From Pseudomonas putida NBRC 14164 (GTDB lineage: Bacteria > Pseudomonadota > Gammaproteobacteria > Pseudomonadales > Pseudomonadaceae): a stretch of DNA of 64,000 nucleotides. Each line of letters starts with the position of its first letter. Positions within the stretch are counted from its first letter, which is position 1. Shown here in pieces: positions 19,848 through 28,858 of the stretch. The DNA is taken from NCBI RefSeq assembly GCF_000412675.1, contig NC_021505.1, positions 3,900,501-3,964,500 of the forward strand, given 5' to 3'. A program made the position numbers and the translations under genes. A model generated the notes under the pieces. That model saw only the letters and a program-made list of their open reading frames with translations, did no database searches and was not told the DNA's origin.

Positions 19848-22800
19848 TTAAAGGCCGTGGCGCTGCATTGCCTCGCGGCTCAACGCCAGCAGAAGCTGGT
19901 GTCGCACGGCCTCCCGCTCAGCGCAGATTTGCTCGATTTGCGCGAGATAGTCGCCGTCACTCAGCGTTTTCCATTGCATGAACAACGTATCCAAGCGCTG
20001 CTGGAAAGGCACCTCCATCTGGCTGAAGCGTGCCGCCTGGTGTTCGTGCAGGTAGGCCTGCCAGAAGGTTCGATCTGCCAGGGCCTGCGCCAAGACTTGT
20101 GGTGTTTCCTCTCGCAGAACCTCGTTGCGTGCAGCGTCCAGCTCGTCAGGGCCCACCCCGCTGACACTCTGGTACATCAGCTTGTCAGGCTGCGCAGGGA
20201 GGTCGAGGCTATCCGCAAGCTTTACGCGATAGGTCAAATACACCTCGACGGGATCGATAGAATGCTGCTCAGCAATATGCCGGGCCGCAATTGCGTTGAC
20301 TTTGTCCAGGCGGGCCAAGGAACGCCCCAGCCTCACCAGCGCCCGCTCCTTGTGCAACCCATCGCCCGCTGTTCCAGCCCTGGCGACCATCGCGCCAATC
20401 TCCAGTTCGCTGAGCGTAAGCAGCAACTCGTCACTGCAACTGCGCGGCCGGCTAACTTGCTCGAACAGGCTCGCACGCACTTCAGTGTGCTGCTCGCAGG
20501 CATCAAGGATGTGCCATACCCGCAACTGAAGGTCGCGGGGCTGTTCGCGGTATTCACGCAGGCCCTGCAAGTCAGAAATGAACCGGAACAGATCACTCGC
20601 ACCGTCCTCCCGGTACAAGCGGGCCCAGAGCGCCAGTCGCGCCTCGCGCTGCGCCGTGGAAAACCCCGACAGCCAAGGTAATGCAGCGCTCGGGCCCGAC
20701 GATGGGTGATGTGCAAGCCGACGTGCAGGTGACCCGGCGGACGCTCTGGCCAATTGCAGGCGCTGCACGGTCTGATCCGAGAGTGGATTGTCGTGCAGCT
20801 CCAGGCCCTGCAACAAGCGAAGCGGCAGCGCAGACAGTGCCTCAGGCAGCGTGTGGATCTGGTTGTCACGCATGTCCAGCAATTCCAGGTTGCCGTGCCT
20901 GGCCAGATCAACGGGCAATTCGCCCAGCCCGGTGTTGCGCAAGGACAACCGGCGCATCAGCGGGAACGATGCCAATGGCGGGAGCAAACCTACCGGGTTA
21001 CCGTTCAGTTCGAGGCGGCGTAGCCCCTCGAGCTGGCTGAGGCGCAGGTTGTCGTCGCGGGTAAGTACGATCTGGTTGTCAGCAAGGCGCAGGTTTCTCA
21101 ACTCGCCCAGTTGCTCGATGCCTGCCGGAAGCCGGGTCAGCTGGTTGCCCCGCAAATCCAGGTTACGCACGTTGCTGAAGCGAACCAGAAAACCCGCCTC
21201 GACGCTCGTCACCCGCATATCGCGCAATGTGAGGTGTGTGATGTGGTCGAAAGACACATGCTCAGGCAAGGCCGGCAGATTGCCCACCCGCTCACCCACG
21301 ATGCTCAGGTGGTAATCACCCGCTACATCACCCGGCGTCGCGCGCTGCCCGCTCATCATGATGCGCCTGGCAACCTTGATCCGGCGCCAGCGGCGAACCA
21401 GGTTCAGCCCTGGCTCACTCCGCCAGGCGTGCAGTGCCTGCTTGAGGCTGGCCTTGGCGTGTAACAGTTGGCTGACATGGCTCCACGGCTCTAAACCCCG
21501 CCGAGCCAGGTCTTGCAGGTACGACTGCAACTCTTCACCGGTCATCAGCGGGAACACATGATTCAAAGTGCGCCGCAGCGCCTGGCGGGTCCCCGACAGG
21601 TGGCCACTGAGCGGGTAGCCCAAGCGCCCATCGAACAACCGCAAAGGCGGGCGAACGCCTTGCCCCACCGGGGCCAGCCCAATCATTCGGGCCGCCACCT
21701 CCCGGTCGGCAAGGGCATCGCCCAGCCCGCCCTGCGCGAGCTTTTCAGTATCAGCATTTACCGCAGCAGGCTGACGCAACCCTGCCAAGGCACGATCAAT
21801 CCGGCTGTCACGTACGGCCCAACGTGCTCGCTCCGCCAGGGTAAGCGGCACCCGCCCCGCATCATCCAGGCGCTCGAGCTCGACACTGTTGGCGTGCTCG
21901 ACAATTTCTCGTGCGCAGCGATGGGAAAGGCCAGGGAATTCACGCATCAGCACCTGGTCCGCAGCGTTCGGGTTGACCTGCCGCTCGTTGAATATTGCCT
22001 CGAATGCCTCACCCCGCAGAGTCGGAAACTCATTGTGCAGGTGCCAGCGCTCGATGGCATCGAGCAAACGCGCCGGTGGTGCTGCGCTCTCCAGAACCAA
22101 CCGGCGCAGCTGGTCCGCGCCGTAACCTGTAACCTGCACGCCAAAGGCAGCCGCCTCGTCGGAAACAGCCGCTGTGCGGCTGGCAAGCCGGTGAACCAGG
22201 TAGGCGGCGTCCTGCCAGCGCTGCGGTTGCTCGAACTCATGCACCCATCCCCCGGCACCATTGTGCTCGAGTGCTGGTAAATAGGCCCCCGGCCTGGACG
22301 GGTGATGAATGCGCCATACCCCATCGTCGCCTTCACTTACCTCATACACGGCATCGTGCAGGCGCCTCAGCGAACGACCATTTTCATTGATGGCCTGCCC
22401 TGGCGGCAGGTCGATGCCCGGTAGCTGATAGCCTGGCAAAGCCGGATCACACAGACGCAACTGGCCATCCGCCAGGCTTACCGGCACCAGCGCATCCACG
22501 CGTGCGACGCGCTGCGCGAGCTTGCCGAGACCCACCGCCCCTGCAGCCGTCAACGCCCCTGTAGCCACCGTCTCCGCCACGTTGAACAGGTGGCCCAAGG
22601 CAGCGTTGCGATCACCTAGCTGCCAGTCTTGGTACCCTTCGTAGACTTCGCCCGCCAACTGCGCGACCGTGGGCCCGAGCATGGCCTGGCCCAACCCGGG
22701 CACAAACAGCGCTGCCAGGCCTGCCACGCTCAGCCCCAAGTCAAGATAGCCTTGCAGACGGGCCTGGCGGTCGGCGATATCCTCATCCTCCGTTGATACC

Positions 22801-23882
22801 GCCAGTACCCGTGCATCATCCAGCATCTTGTCGAGCAGCGCTTTGCGCAGCGCGGTGAACACGTCGCCTTCGACCGCAAAGCAGCGGCCATCCAGCTCGA
22901 GCGGTAACACAGTATTGCCCTGCCTCAGCAGCGCGTTCAGGGCCGTGTAGAAAGCGACGCGATCCCGCTCTGCGACAAAACGCTGAAAGAACTGGCGATA
23001 CGCTTCGTCACGCATGCGTACACCCAGCGTCAGGTACAGCAGTTCCCAGTTGGCATGCCAGCTCACTGCGGCGTACCGGTCCTCAGGCAACCATGCGATA
23101 ACGCCAACCAGGCGGGCGTTCTGACGTACTTCGATCGCCAGTGCGCCAATGATCTTCTTGCCCAGCAGCCTCAGGGTGTGGCACCTCACAACGGTGTCCT
23201 CGGCAGGCCCTGATGCGGCTTCGACAACGTGGCGGATACGCTGATACGTCAACTCGTCAATTTCACCCTTGACCCTGGCTACAACCGCGTCAAGCCCCAG
23301 CCTGGCGCTCAATGCCTCGTCCATGATGGCCTCGACCTGCACACCTGCCATGCTTTCGGTTTGCAGCTGCGATTGCAGATGGCGTTGATAATGTCGACCG
23401 ATATCGAGGCTGCGACAGAGCTGGGCGAATACCTCAACGCTCATTGGCAGCCTCTTTCCACTGGCATTGACCAGCTGTGACCCTGTGGCGAACCAGCCCG
23501 GTCGAGTTTCATTTTCGTGGAAGTTGTGCAGTGCCGCCGAAAGCAGCGACTGGGTACTTTCGACCCGCGTCGAGGAAGCTGGCAAAGCAGGCGATATCGG
23601 CGGATTTGCCCGCAGGGTCACCCATCTGACCCGGGCCAGGCGTAGGTCTACCTGTGTGATGGAGCGCGCCGCGAGCGCACTTTTGAGCAGCGGCTCGGCG
23701 AACTCGTCCAGAGGCTTGAGGGCCTGCAACCTGGCGTGGAGTTGCTCCTGCGCCCGCTGCTGACGCAATGAAGCTGCGCGCAACAGTGTCAAGTGTTCGA
23801 CGCGAGCGCGCTTTACCCAACCAGGCAGATTATTGGCAATCAGCGCATCGATGGAATCGGCAGGTATCACAGAAGGGGTCAT
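19848..23882 (-). CDS. Leucine-rich-repeat protein with NEL-type E3 ubiquitin ligase domain
   Basis: This 1344-residue protein has three parts. The N-terminal about 850 residues resemble the DUF6543 (dermonecrotic-toxin-like) region common in Pseudomonas and include a Gly/Ala-rich hydrophobic stretch near 385-415. Residues about 875-1040 hold leucine-rich repeats (for example NLDLRGNQLTRLPAGIEQLG). The C-terminus from about 1075 matches the NEL domain of IpaH/SspH ligases: the catalytic-type cysteine is C1149 in RSCSDELLLTL (IpaH has CEDRVALTW), followed by VEVYLTYR and the VSGVGPDELDAARNEV block. NEL proteins move ubiquitin to targets inside eukaryotic cells. There is no signal peptide and no secretion gene nearby. 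The start at 23882 is the first ATG; the ribosome site is weak. Confidence 0.9.
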   Translation of the reverse strand: MTPSVIPADSIDALIANNLPGWVKRARVEHLTLLRAASLRQQRAQEQLHARLQALKPLDEFAEPLLKSALAARSITQVDLRLARVRWVTLRANPPISPALPASSTRVESTQSLLSAALHNFHENETRPGWFATGSQLVNASGKRLPMSVEVFAQLCRSLDIGRHYQRHLQSQLQTESMAGVQVEAIMDEALSARLGLDAVVARVKGEIDELTYQRIRHVVEAASGPAEDTVVRCHTLRLLGKKIIGALAIEVRQNARLVGVIAWLPEDRYAAVSWHANWELLYLTLGVRMRDEAYRQFFQRFVAERDRVAFYTALNALLRQGNTVLPLELDGRCFAVEGDVFTALRKALLDKMLDDARVLAVSTEDEDIADRQARLQGYLDLGLSVAGLAALFVPGLGQAMLGPTVAQLAGEVYEGYQDWQLGDRNAALGHLFNVAETVATGALTAAGAVGLGKLAQRVARVDALVPVSLADGQLRLCDPALPGYQLPGIDLPPGQAINENGRSLRRLHDAVYEVSEGDDGVWRIHHPSRPGAYLPALEHNGAGGWVHEFEQPQRWQDAAYLVHRLASRTAAVSDEAAAFGVQVTGYGADQLRRLVLESAAPPARLLDAIERWHLHNEFPTLRGEAFEAIFNERQVNPNAADQVLMREFPGLSHRCAREIVEHANSVELERLDDAGRVPLTLAERARWAVRDSRIDRALAGLRQPAAVNADTEKLAQGGLGDALADREVAARMIGLAPVGQGVRPPLRLFDGRLGYPLSGHLSGTRQALRRTLNHVFPLMTGEELQSYLQDLARRGLEPWSHVSQLLHAKASLKQALHAWRSEPGLNLVRRWRRIKVARRIMMSGQRATPGDVAGDYHLSIVGERVGNLPALPEHVSFDHITHLTLRDMRVTSVEAGFLVRFSNVRNLDLRGNQLTRLPAGIEQLGELRNLRLADNQIVLTRDDNLRLSQLEGLRRLELNGNPVGLLPPLASFPLMRRLSLRNTGLGELPVDLARHGNLELLDMRDNQIHTLPEALSALPLRLLQGLELHDNPLSDQTVQRLQLARASAGSPARRLAHHPSSGPSAALPWLSGFSTAQREARLALWARLYREDGASDLFRFISDLQGLREYREQPRDLQLRVWHILDACEQHTEVRASLFEQVSRPRSCSDELLLTLSELEIGAMVARAGTAGDGLHKERALVRLGRSLARLDKVNAIAARHIAEQHSIDPVEVYLTYRVKLADSLDLPAQPDKLMYQSVSGVGPDELDAARNEVLREETPQVLAQALADRTFWQAYLHEHQAARFSQMEVPFQQRLDTLFMQWKTLSDGDYLAQIEQICAEREAVRHQLLLALSREAMQRHGL

Positions 23883-24085
23883 GGGCAGTGTGTCCGCTTG
23901 ATAAAAGCGTTAGCTGACCAAGGTCTCACCCCGTTCTGGCGTTACTTATGTAATGAAGGCCAGGGTGAAACGCGATTCTTGCCCGCTGGTCAAAGGACTT
24001 TGACGCAGCAGCCGGTTATTCGTTGCCCTGCGAACCTGCACACTGGCTGCCACAGGATCCAACCCTATTTCCCAGGAGTAAGCCC

Positions 24086-24889
24086 ATGAGCGTTCCTTCC
24101 TTCGGCCTCGGCACCTTCCGACTCACTGGCCAGACCGTCATCGACTCGGTCAAATCGGCCCTTGAGCTGGGCTATCGGGCCGTCGACACCGCACAGATCT
24201 ACAAGAATGAAGCGGAAGTCGGCCAAGCCATCGCTGAAAGCGGCGTACCGCGCAGCGAGCTTTTCATTACCACCAAGATCTGGGTCGACAACTACGCGGC
24301 GGACAAGCTGGTCCCAAGCCTGCGCGAAAGCCTGAAGAAACTGCGTACCGACTACGTCGACCTGCTGCTGATCCACTGGCCAGCCCCAGGCAACGGCGTC
24401 GAGTTGCCGGAATACATGACCGCACTGGCCGAAGCGAAGAAGCTGGGCCTGACCCGACAGATTGGTGTGTCCAATTTCAACATCGCACTGACTCGCCAGG
24501 CCATCGAAATCGTTGGCAAGGGCGAAATTGCCACCAACCAGATCGAACTCAGCCCGTACCTGCAGAACAGCAAGCTGGCCGCGTTTCTCAAGGAGCAAGG
24601 CGTCACCGTCACCTCGTACATGACCCTGGCCTATGGCAAGGTCCTGAAAGACCCGGTGCTGGCCGACATCGCGGCCAAGCACAAGGCCACCGTCGCCCAG
24701 GTTGCCCTGGCCTGGGCCCTGCAGCTGGGCTACGCGGTAATACCGTCTTCGACCAAGCGCGAAAACCTGGCCAGCAACCTGCTTGCCCGCGACCTGAAGC
24801 TGGACACCGACGACATGGCACGCATCGCCACGCTGGAACGCAATGGCCGCGAGGTCAGCCCTGACGGCCTGGCGCCTGCCTGGGACTGA
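24086..24889 (+). CDS. dkgB: Aldo/keto reductase (DkgB-like)
   Basis: The 267-residue protein has the exact length of E. coli DkgB (2,5-diketo-D-gluconate reductase B) and the full aldo/keto reductase tetrad: D34 and Y39 in DTAQIYKNE, K64 in TTKIW and H97 in LLIHWP. The IPSSTKRENL segment is the NADPH-binding part. It is a cytoplasmic NADPH-dependent reductase of aldehydes and keto sugars such as methylglyoxal. The ATG at 24086 follows CCAGGAG, which decides the start against an in-frame upstream ATG at 24023. It stands alone, so the physiological substrate is uncertain. Confidence 0.92.
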   Translation: MSVPSFGLGTFRLTGQTVIDSVKSALELGYRAVDTAQIYKNEAEVGQAIAESGVPRSELFITTKIWVDNYAADKLVPSLRESLKKLRTDYVDLLLIHWPAPGNGVELPEYMTALAEAKKLGLTRQIGVSNFNIALTRQAIEIVGKGEIATNQIELSPYLQNSKLAAFLKEQGVTVTSYMTLAYGKVLKDPVLADIAAKHKATVAQVALAWALQLGYAVIPSSTKRENLASNLLARDLKLDTDDMARIATLERNGREVSPDGLAPAWD

Positions 24890-25073
24890 TGGACGGTTGG
24901 GTGGCCGCAGCCAGTACTGTCTGACTGCGACCACCTGTAGCCGCGGCTGCACTACGCGTGAAATCATGCATTGTTCCACGCACTGCAATTATGAAGTGCC
25001 TGGCGCATCCGTTCTCTTGATCGGGCATCGGCGGTTAATCTGCTACACGTAAACCGACCTGAGGAGTACCGCG

Positions 25074-25538
25074 ATGTCCCGCCCACCCCTGCCGCCCTTT
25101 ACCCGCGAAAGCGCCATCGAAAAGGTCCGCCTGGCCGAAGATGGCTGGAACGGCCGCAACCCGGCCAAAGTTGCACTCGCCTATACCCCTGATACGGTTT
25201 GGCGTAACCGCGCCGAGTTCCCCCGTGGGCGTGCCGAGGTCGAGGCATTCCTGACCCGTAAATGGAACCATGAACTGGAATACCGCCTGATCAAGGAGCT
25301 ATGGGCTTTCACCGGCAATCGCATTGCCGTGCGCTATGCCTACGAGTACCACGACGACAGCGGCCAGTGGTTTCGTGCCTATGGCAACGAAAACTGGGAG
25401 TTTGTCGAAGATGGGCTGATGCAGAACCGGCATTCGAGCATCAACGAACACCCCATCAGCGAAGCCGAACGCAAGTTCCACTGGCCGCTGGGTCGCCGCC
25501 CGGATGACCACCCCGGGCTCAGCGAACTGGGCCTCTGA
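25074..25538 (+). CDS. DUF1348 (SnoaL/NTF2-like) protein
   Basis: The 154-residue protein follows a good ribosome site (GAGGAG). Its sequence, with VRLAEDGWNGRNPAKVALAY, WRNRAEF, FLTRKWNHELEYRLIKELW and RWFRAYGNENWEF-like blocks, is the highly conserved DUF1348 pattern, a cone-shaped NTF2-like fold. Members are cytoplasmic and small; no catalytic role is established, although the fold often binds hydrophobic ligands. It ends next to a convergent sensor kinase with no gap. No operon partner is visible. Confidence 0.9.
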   Translation: MSRPPLPPFTRESAIEKVRLAEDGWNGRNPAKVALAYTPDTVWRNRAEFPRGRAEVEAFLTRKWNHELEYRLIKELWAFTGNRIAVRYAYEYHDDSGQWFRAYGNENWEFVEDGLMQNRHSSINEHPISEAERKFHWPLGRRPDDHPGLSELGL

Positions 25539-26894
25539 TCAACCCAGCGGCAGCTCTACCCTGGCTTGCAAACCGCCACCGGGGCGGTTGCTCAGGGTCA
25601 GGCTGCCGCCTTGCTCCAGCACGATGGCCCGTGCTGCGGGCAGGCCCAGCCCCACACCACCCGTGTCCCGATTGCGCGAACCTTCGATACGGTAAAACGG
25701 CACAAATACCTGCTCCTGCAGCGCCGGCGCGATGCCCGGGCCGCGGTCTTGCACGGTTATCTCGATGTGCCTGGCACTTACCGCCAACACCACCGATGGC
25801 TCGCGGCCGTATTTGGCAGCATTGTCGATCAAGTTGACCAACACCCGCTTGATACCCACCGGCCGCCCTGTATACACACAACGGCGCGGCCCGCTGAGGC
25901 CGACCTCGACACCCGCATCCTTGAAATCGTCCACCACCGTGAGCAGCAACTCGCCCAGGTCGAACACGGTCGTCTGCTCCAGCCGCGCATCATCACGGAA
26001 AAACGCCAACGCGGCGTCGACCATCGCCTGCATCTCATCCACGTCCTTGAACAACTTGGCCTGTAGCTGGGCATCGTCGATGAACTCGGCACGCAAGCGC
26101 ATGCGCGTCAGCGGTGCACGCAAGTCGTGGGAGATTGCCGCCAGCATCTGGGTACGGTCGTTCAGGTAATGCTTGAGCTGGGCCTGGGTGGCATTGAACG
26201 CAAGAATGGCCTGGCGCAGGTCGTGCGGGCCAACCACCGGAATCGGCGGGGCGTTGAAGTCCTTGCCAAAACGCCGCACCCCCTGGGCAAAGCGCTCCAA
26301 CGGCTTGGCCAGATAGCGTGTGGCCGACAGTGCGACAGCCAGGCTGGAAACCAGCATCAACACCAGGACGATCAGGTTGCGCGGCAGCTCGTCCAGGCCC
26401 CAGCTGCGGTCTGTGGCTCGAAACAGCACCCACGACTTGTCGGCCAGCTCGATCATCAAGGCATAGCCACGTTCAGAGGTGTATTCCGGCATGTCGGACG
26501 GCTCGAACGCCTCGACCCTGGCATCCGGGCGCTTGAGCAGTGCACGCAGGATAGGCGTGCCCTCGCGGAACTCGGCATCGACCAACGCCGGCACACCCGC
26601 CTCGTCATGGCGTCGCAACCATCGCACGGAATAGGAGCCGTCACCTGCCGCAATGGCGATATTGGCACGCTGCGCCATCGGCGCGGCATCGAGGATGCGG
26701 GTCACCGCTGCAACCTTCTCGATCACCCCGCTCTCCAGCAGCGGTGGTTGCGCCCACACACTCAGCAGCAGGCTGAACAGCCCCTTGAGCAGCAGCAGGA
26801 ACAGCATCGCTGTCAGCGTGGTCAACGCAATCCATCGGGCAATGGTGATTCTGGGCTGCGGCAGGGCCTGGCGAACCCGGGCAACCAGGCTCAT
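25539..26894 (-). CDS. Two-component sensor histidine kinase
   Basis: The 451-residue protein has two membrane spans (about 22-45 and 163-185) around a periplasmic sensor of about 120 residues, a HAMP linker, a HisKA domain with the phosphorylated H256 (SHDLRAPLTRMR), and a HATPase with N, DRGPGIAP and GGVGLGLP boxes. Its ATG overlaps the response regulator stop by 4 bases, so the two are co-translated. The signal is unknown. The layout resembles EnvZ/RstB-type kinases. The partner gene lies directly upstream. Confidence 0.95.
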   Translation of the reverse strand: MSLVARVRQALPQPRITIARWIALTTLTAMLFLLLLKGLFSLLLSVWAQPPLLESGVIEKVAAVTRILDAAPMAQRANIAIAAGDGSYSVRWLRRHDEAGVPALVDAEFREGTPILRALLKRPDARVEAFEPSDMPEYTSERGYALMIELADKSWVLFRATDRSWGLDELPRNLIVLVLMLVSSLAVALSATRYLAKPLERFAQGVRRFGKDFNAPPIPVVGPHDLRQAILAFNATQAQLKHYLNDRTQMLAAISHDLRAPLTRMRLRAEFIDDAQLQAKLFKDVDEMQAMVDAALAFFRDDARLEQTTVFDLGELLLTVVDDFKDAGVEVGLSGPRRCVYTGRPVGIKRVLVNLIDNAAKYGREPSVVLAVSARHIEITVQDRGPGIAPALQEQVFVPFYRIEGSRNRDTGGVGLGLPAARAIVLEQGGSLTLSNRPGGGLQARVELPLG

Positions 26895-27601
26895 CGCTTC
26901 GCGACCGTGGGGGTGAACAGGTAACCGGCGTTGCGCAGTGTACGGATCAGGGGCTCACGCCCATTGTCGGTTTCAAGCTTGCGGCGCAGCCGGCTTACTT
27001 GCACGTCAATGCTGCGGTCATAAGCGTCGTAGGCATCACCACGGGCCATGTCCAGCAATTGCTGGCGGCTGAGCACCCGACGCGGGTGTTCGGCAAACAC
27101 CAGCAGCAGTTCGAATTCGCCATTGGACAAGGGGATCATGACGTTGTCCGGCGAGCGCAATTCGCGCCGCACCACGTCCAGCTGCCAGCCGGCAAACTCA
27201 AGGCTGCTACTGGCGTGGCCCGCCGTGCCCCCTGCCTTTTCGCCGGCCCGACGCAAGACTGCCCTCACCCGCGCCAGCAGTTCACGGGCAGCAAACGGCT
27301 TGGTCACGTAGTCGTCAGCCCCCAGTTCCAGGCCCACAACCCGGTCGCTCAGCTCGCCCATGGCGGTGAGCATGATCACCGCCACCTTGTGTTCGGCCAG
27401 CAGCCGCTGGCACAACACCAGGCCGCTGTCGCCGGGCAACATCACATCGAGGATGACCAGGTCCGGCACCCGCCGATCAAGCGCCTGCCACAGCCCCTGG
27501 CCATCCTGGGCCACGTCCACTTCGTAACCATGCTGGCGAAGAAACTTCTGCAGCAGGTCAAGCACCTCGACATCATCGTCGACTATCAGCAAATGGCTCA
27601 C
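26891..27601 (-). CDS. OmpR-family response regulator
   Basis: The 236-residue protein has a receiver domain with D52 as phosphorylation site (LVILDVMLPG) and acidic D8-D10, plus a winged-helix OmpR DNA-binding domain at about 135-232 (DVQVSRLRRKL). The likely start is the GTG at 27601, giving MSHLLIVDDD; a GTG at 27616 would add five residues. Neither has a strong ribosome site. It pairs with the kinase gene that follows with a 4-base overlap. Target genes cannot be told, but the divergent mlaA-like gene shares its promoter region. Confidence 0.93.
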   Translation of the reverse strand: MSHLLIVDDDVEVLDLLQKFLRQHGYEVDVAQDGQGLWQALDRRVPDLVILDVMLPGDSGLVLCQRLLAEHKVAVIMLTAMGELSDRVVGLELGADDYVTKPFAARELLARVRAVLRRAGEKAGGTAGHASSSLEFAGWQLDVVRRELRSPDNVMIPLSNGEFELLLVFAEHPRRVLSRQQLLDMARGDAYDAYDRSIDVQVSRLRRKLETDNGREPLIRTLRNAGYLFTPTVAKR

Positions 27602-27768
27602 GAAAACGCACCACACACAAGGTAAACAAGCCGTACTTTAAGGCCATGCCCCTGTGGTCGTCATATATTTCAACCCGGAAACAAAGTGTCAGTGCCGAGA
27701 CGATCCGGACATTACCGGGCAACGAACATTGCGCAGCATCGCCGCCAGTTCTTGCCAGGAATGTGCCT

Positions 27769-28551
27769 ATGTCCCGTTCATCATCCAATTCCCGTACGGC
27801 GCGCTCTGCTGCGCTGGTGTTATCGCTGCTCGCGGCCGGAGCCTGCAGCCAACGCGCTCACGCCACCAGCGCCTGCGGCAACCTCGCCTATCAGGTCAGT
27901 GACCCGCTGGAGCCGGCCAACCGCGCCGTATTCGCCTTCAACCGCACGCTCGACGACTACCTGCTAGCGCCTGTCGCCCGGGGCTATGGCATGCTCCCCG
28001 GCTTTGCCCGGCAAGGCGTGCATAACTTTGCCAACAACTTTGGCGAGCCCAAGGTGTTCGTCAATGACCTGCTGCAGGGTAATGGCGAACGGGCGATGAC
28101 CAGCCTCACACGCTTCATCTTCAACACCACCCTGGGTGTGGCGGGCGTGGTCGATGTGGCGGGCAAAATGGGCTTGAGCCAGCATAGGTCAGACTTCGGC
28201 CAGACCTTCGGGGTTTGGGGCATCGCCAATGGCCCCACCGTCGAACTGCCGCTGTTGGGTACGCACAACCTGCGCGACGCAACGGGCAGCGTGTTGAGCC
28301 TGGCGGTGGACCCGTTCGGCGACAATAGCGATACGGTCGACACCCTCAGTACCGTGGCCACTGCCGGGCATGTGGTGGACAGCCGCGCCGCCGCGCTACC
28401 GTTGACGGCCTGGCTGCAAACCTGGCCCGATTATTACCTGGCGCTGCGCGACTACACCGCGCAGCAACGCAACAACCTCGTAGCAGAAGGCAAGGCAGGC
28501 AAGCCCGGAACGTGGCAAGCCAATTGCTCGCAGGTAACCGGCCATGAATGA
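27769..28551 (+). CDS. mlaA: MlaA/VacJ-family lipoprotein
   Basis: The 260-residue protein starts at an ATG 8 bases after CCAGGA. It carries an N-terminal signal with an atypical lipobox (LAAGAC), then the MlaA hallmarks DPLEPANRAVFAFNRTLDDYLLAPVARGY and the RRSDFGQTFGVWG-like block (here HRSDFGQTFGVWGIANGP). MlaA sits in the outer membrane and removes misplaced phospholipids from its outer leaflet, passing them to the Mla pathway. It is not next to the mlaBCDEF genes here; many Pseudomonas have such a separate copy. It overlaps the next small gene by 8 bases. Confidence 0.92.
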   Translation: MSRSSSNSRTARSAALVLSLLAAGACSQRAHATSACGNLAYQVSDPLEPANRAVFAFNRTLDDYLLAPVARGYGMLPGFARQGVHNFANNFGEPKVFVNDLLQGNGERAMTSLTRFIFNTTLGVAGVVDVAGKMGLSQHRSDFGQTFGVWGIANGPTVELPLLGTHNLRDATGSVLSLAVDPFGDNSDTVDTLSTVATAGHVVDSRAAALPLTAWLQTWPDYYLALRDYTAQQRNNLVAEGKAGKPGTWQANCSQVTGHE

Positions 28552-28774
28552 TGCGCAAGCGGCCATGCTGCTGTTCCGGCGCCTGGAAGGCGCCGCCCGG
28601 CAACCGTTGTTGCTGCACGAACTGGAGGCTCGGGTGTCCGCCGACGGTCGCAACCTGGTCCTCAGCCGCTACCGCGAACGCTACACCGCCGAAGGCAAAC
28701 CGTACCGGCACGAGGCTCACCGCAGCGTGCCGATCGCTGCATTGCTGCGCTGGATGGCCAGGCACGAGCGATGA
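28544..28774 (+). CDS. 76-aa basic protein of unknown function
   Basis: It begins inside the last codons of the mlaA-like gene (ATGAATGA region), so it is probably translated with it. The product is rich in Arg and Leu, has no signal or span, and contains RNLVLSRYRERYTAEGKPYRH, which looks like a small beta-hairpin or cytoplasmic protein. I recognise no family. Its overlap with a real gene and normal codon use support it as a gene. A REP fragment follows. Confidence 0.6.
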   Translation: MNDAQAAMLLFRRLEGAARQPLLLHELEARVSADGRNLVLSRYRERYTAEGKPYRHEAHRSVPIAALLRWMARHER

Positions 28775-28798
28775 ATCTGAAGCGAGCCGGGTATTGAT

Positions 28799-28858
28799 CT
28801 TTCATCGCGATCAACTGTAGGAGCGGGTTTACCCGCGAAGAGGCCGGCTCAGGCATCC
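28799..28858. repeat. REP half-element
   Basis: CTGTAGGAGCGGGTTTACCC with CGCGAAGAGGCCGGC is a single copy of the P. putida-type REP core. It fills the gap between convergent genes. Confidence 0.55.
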
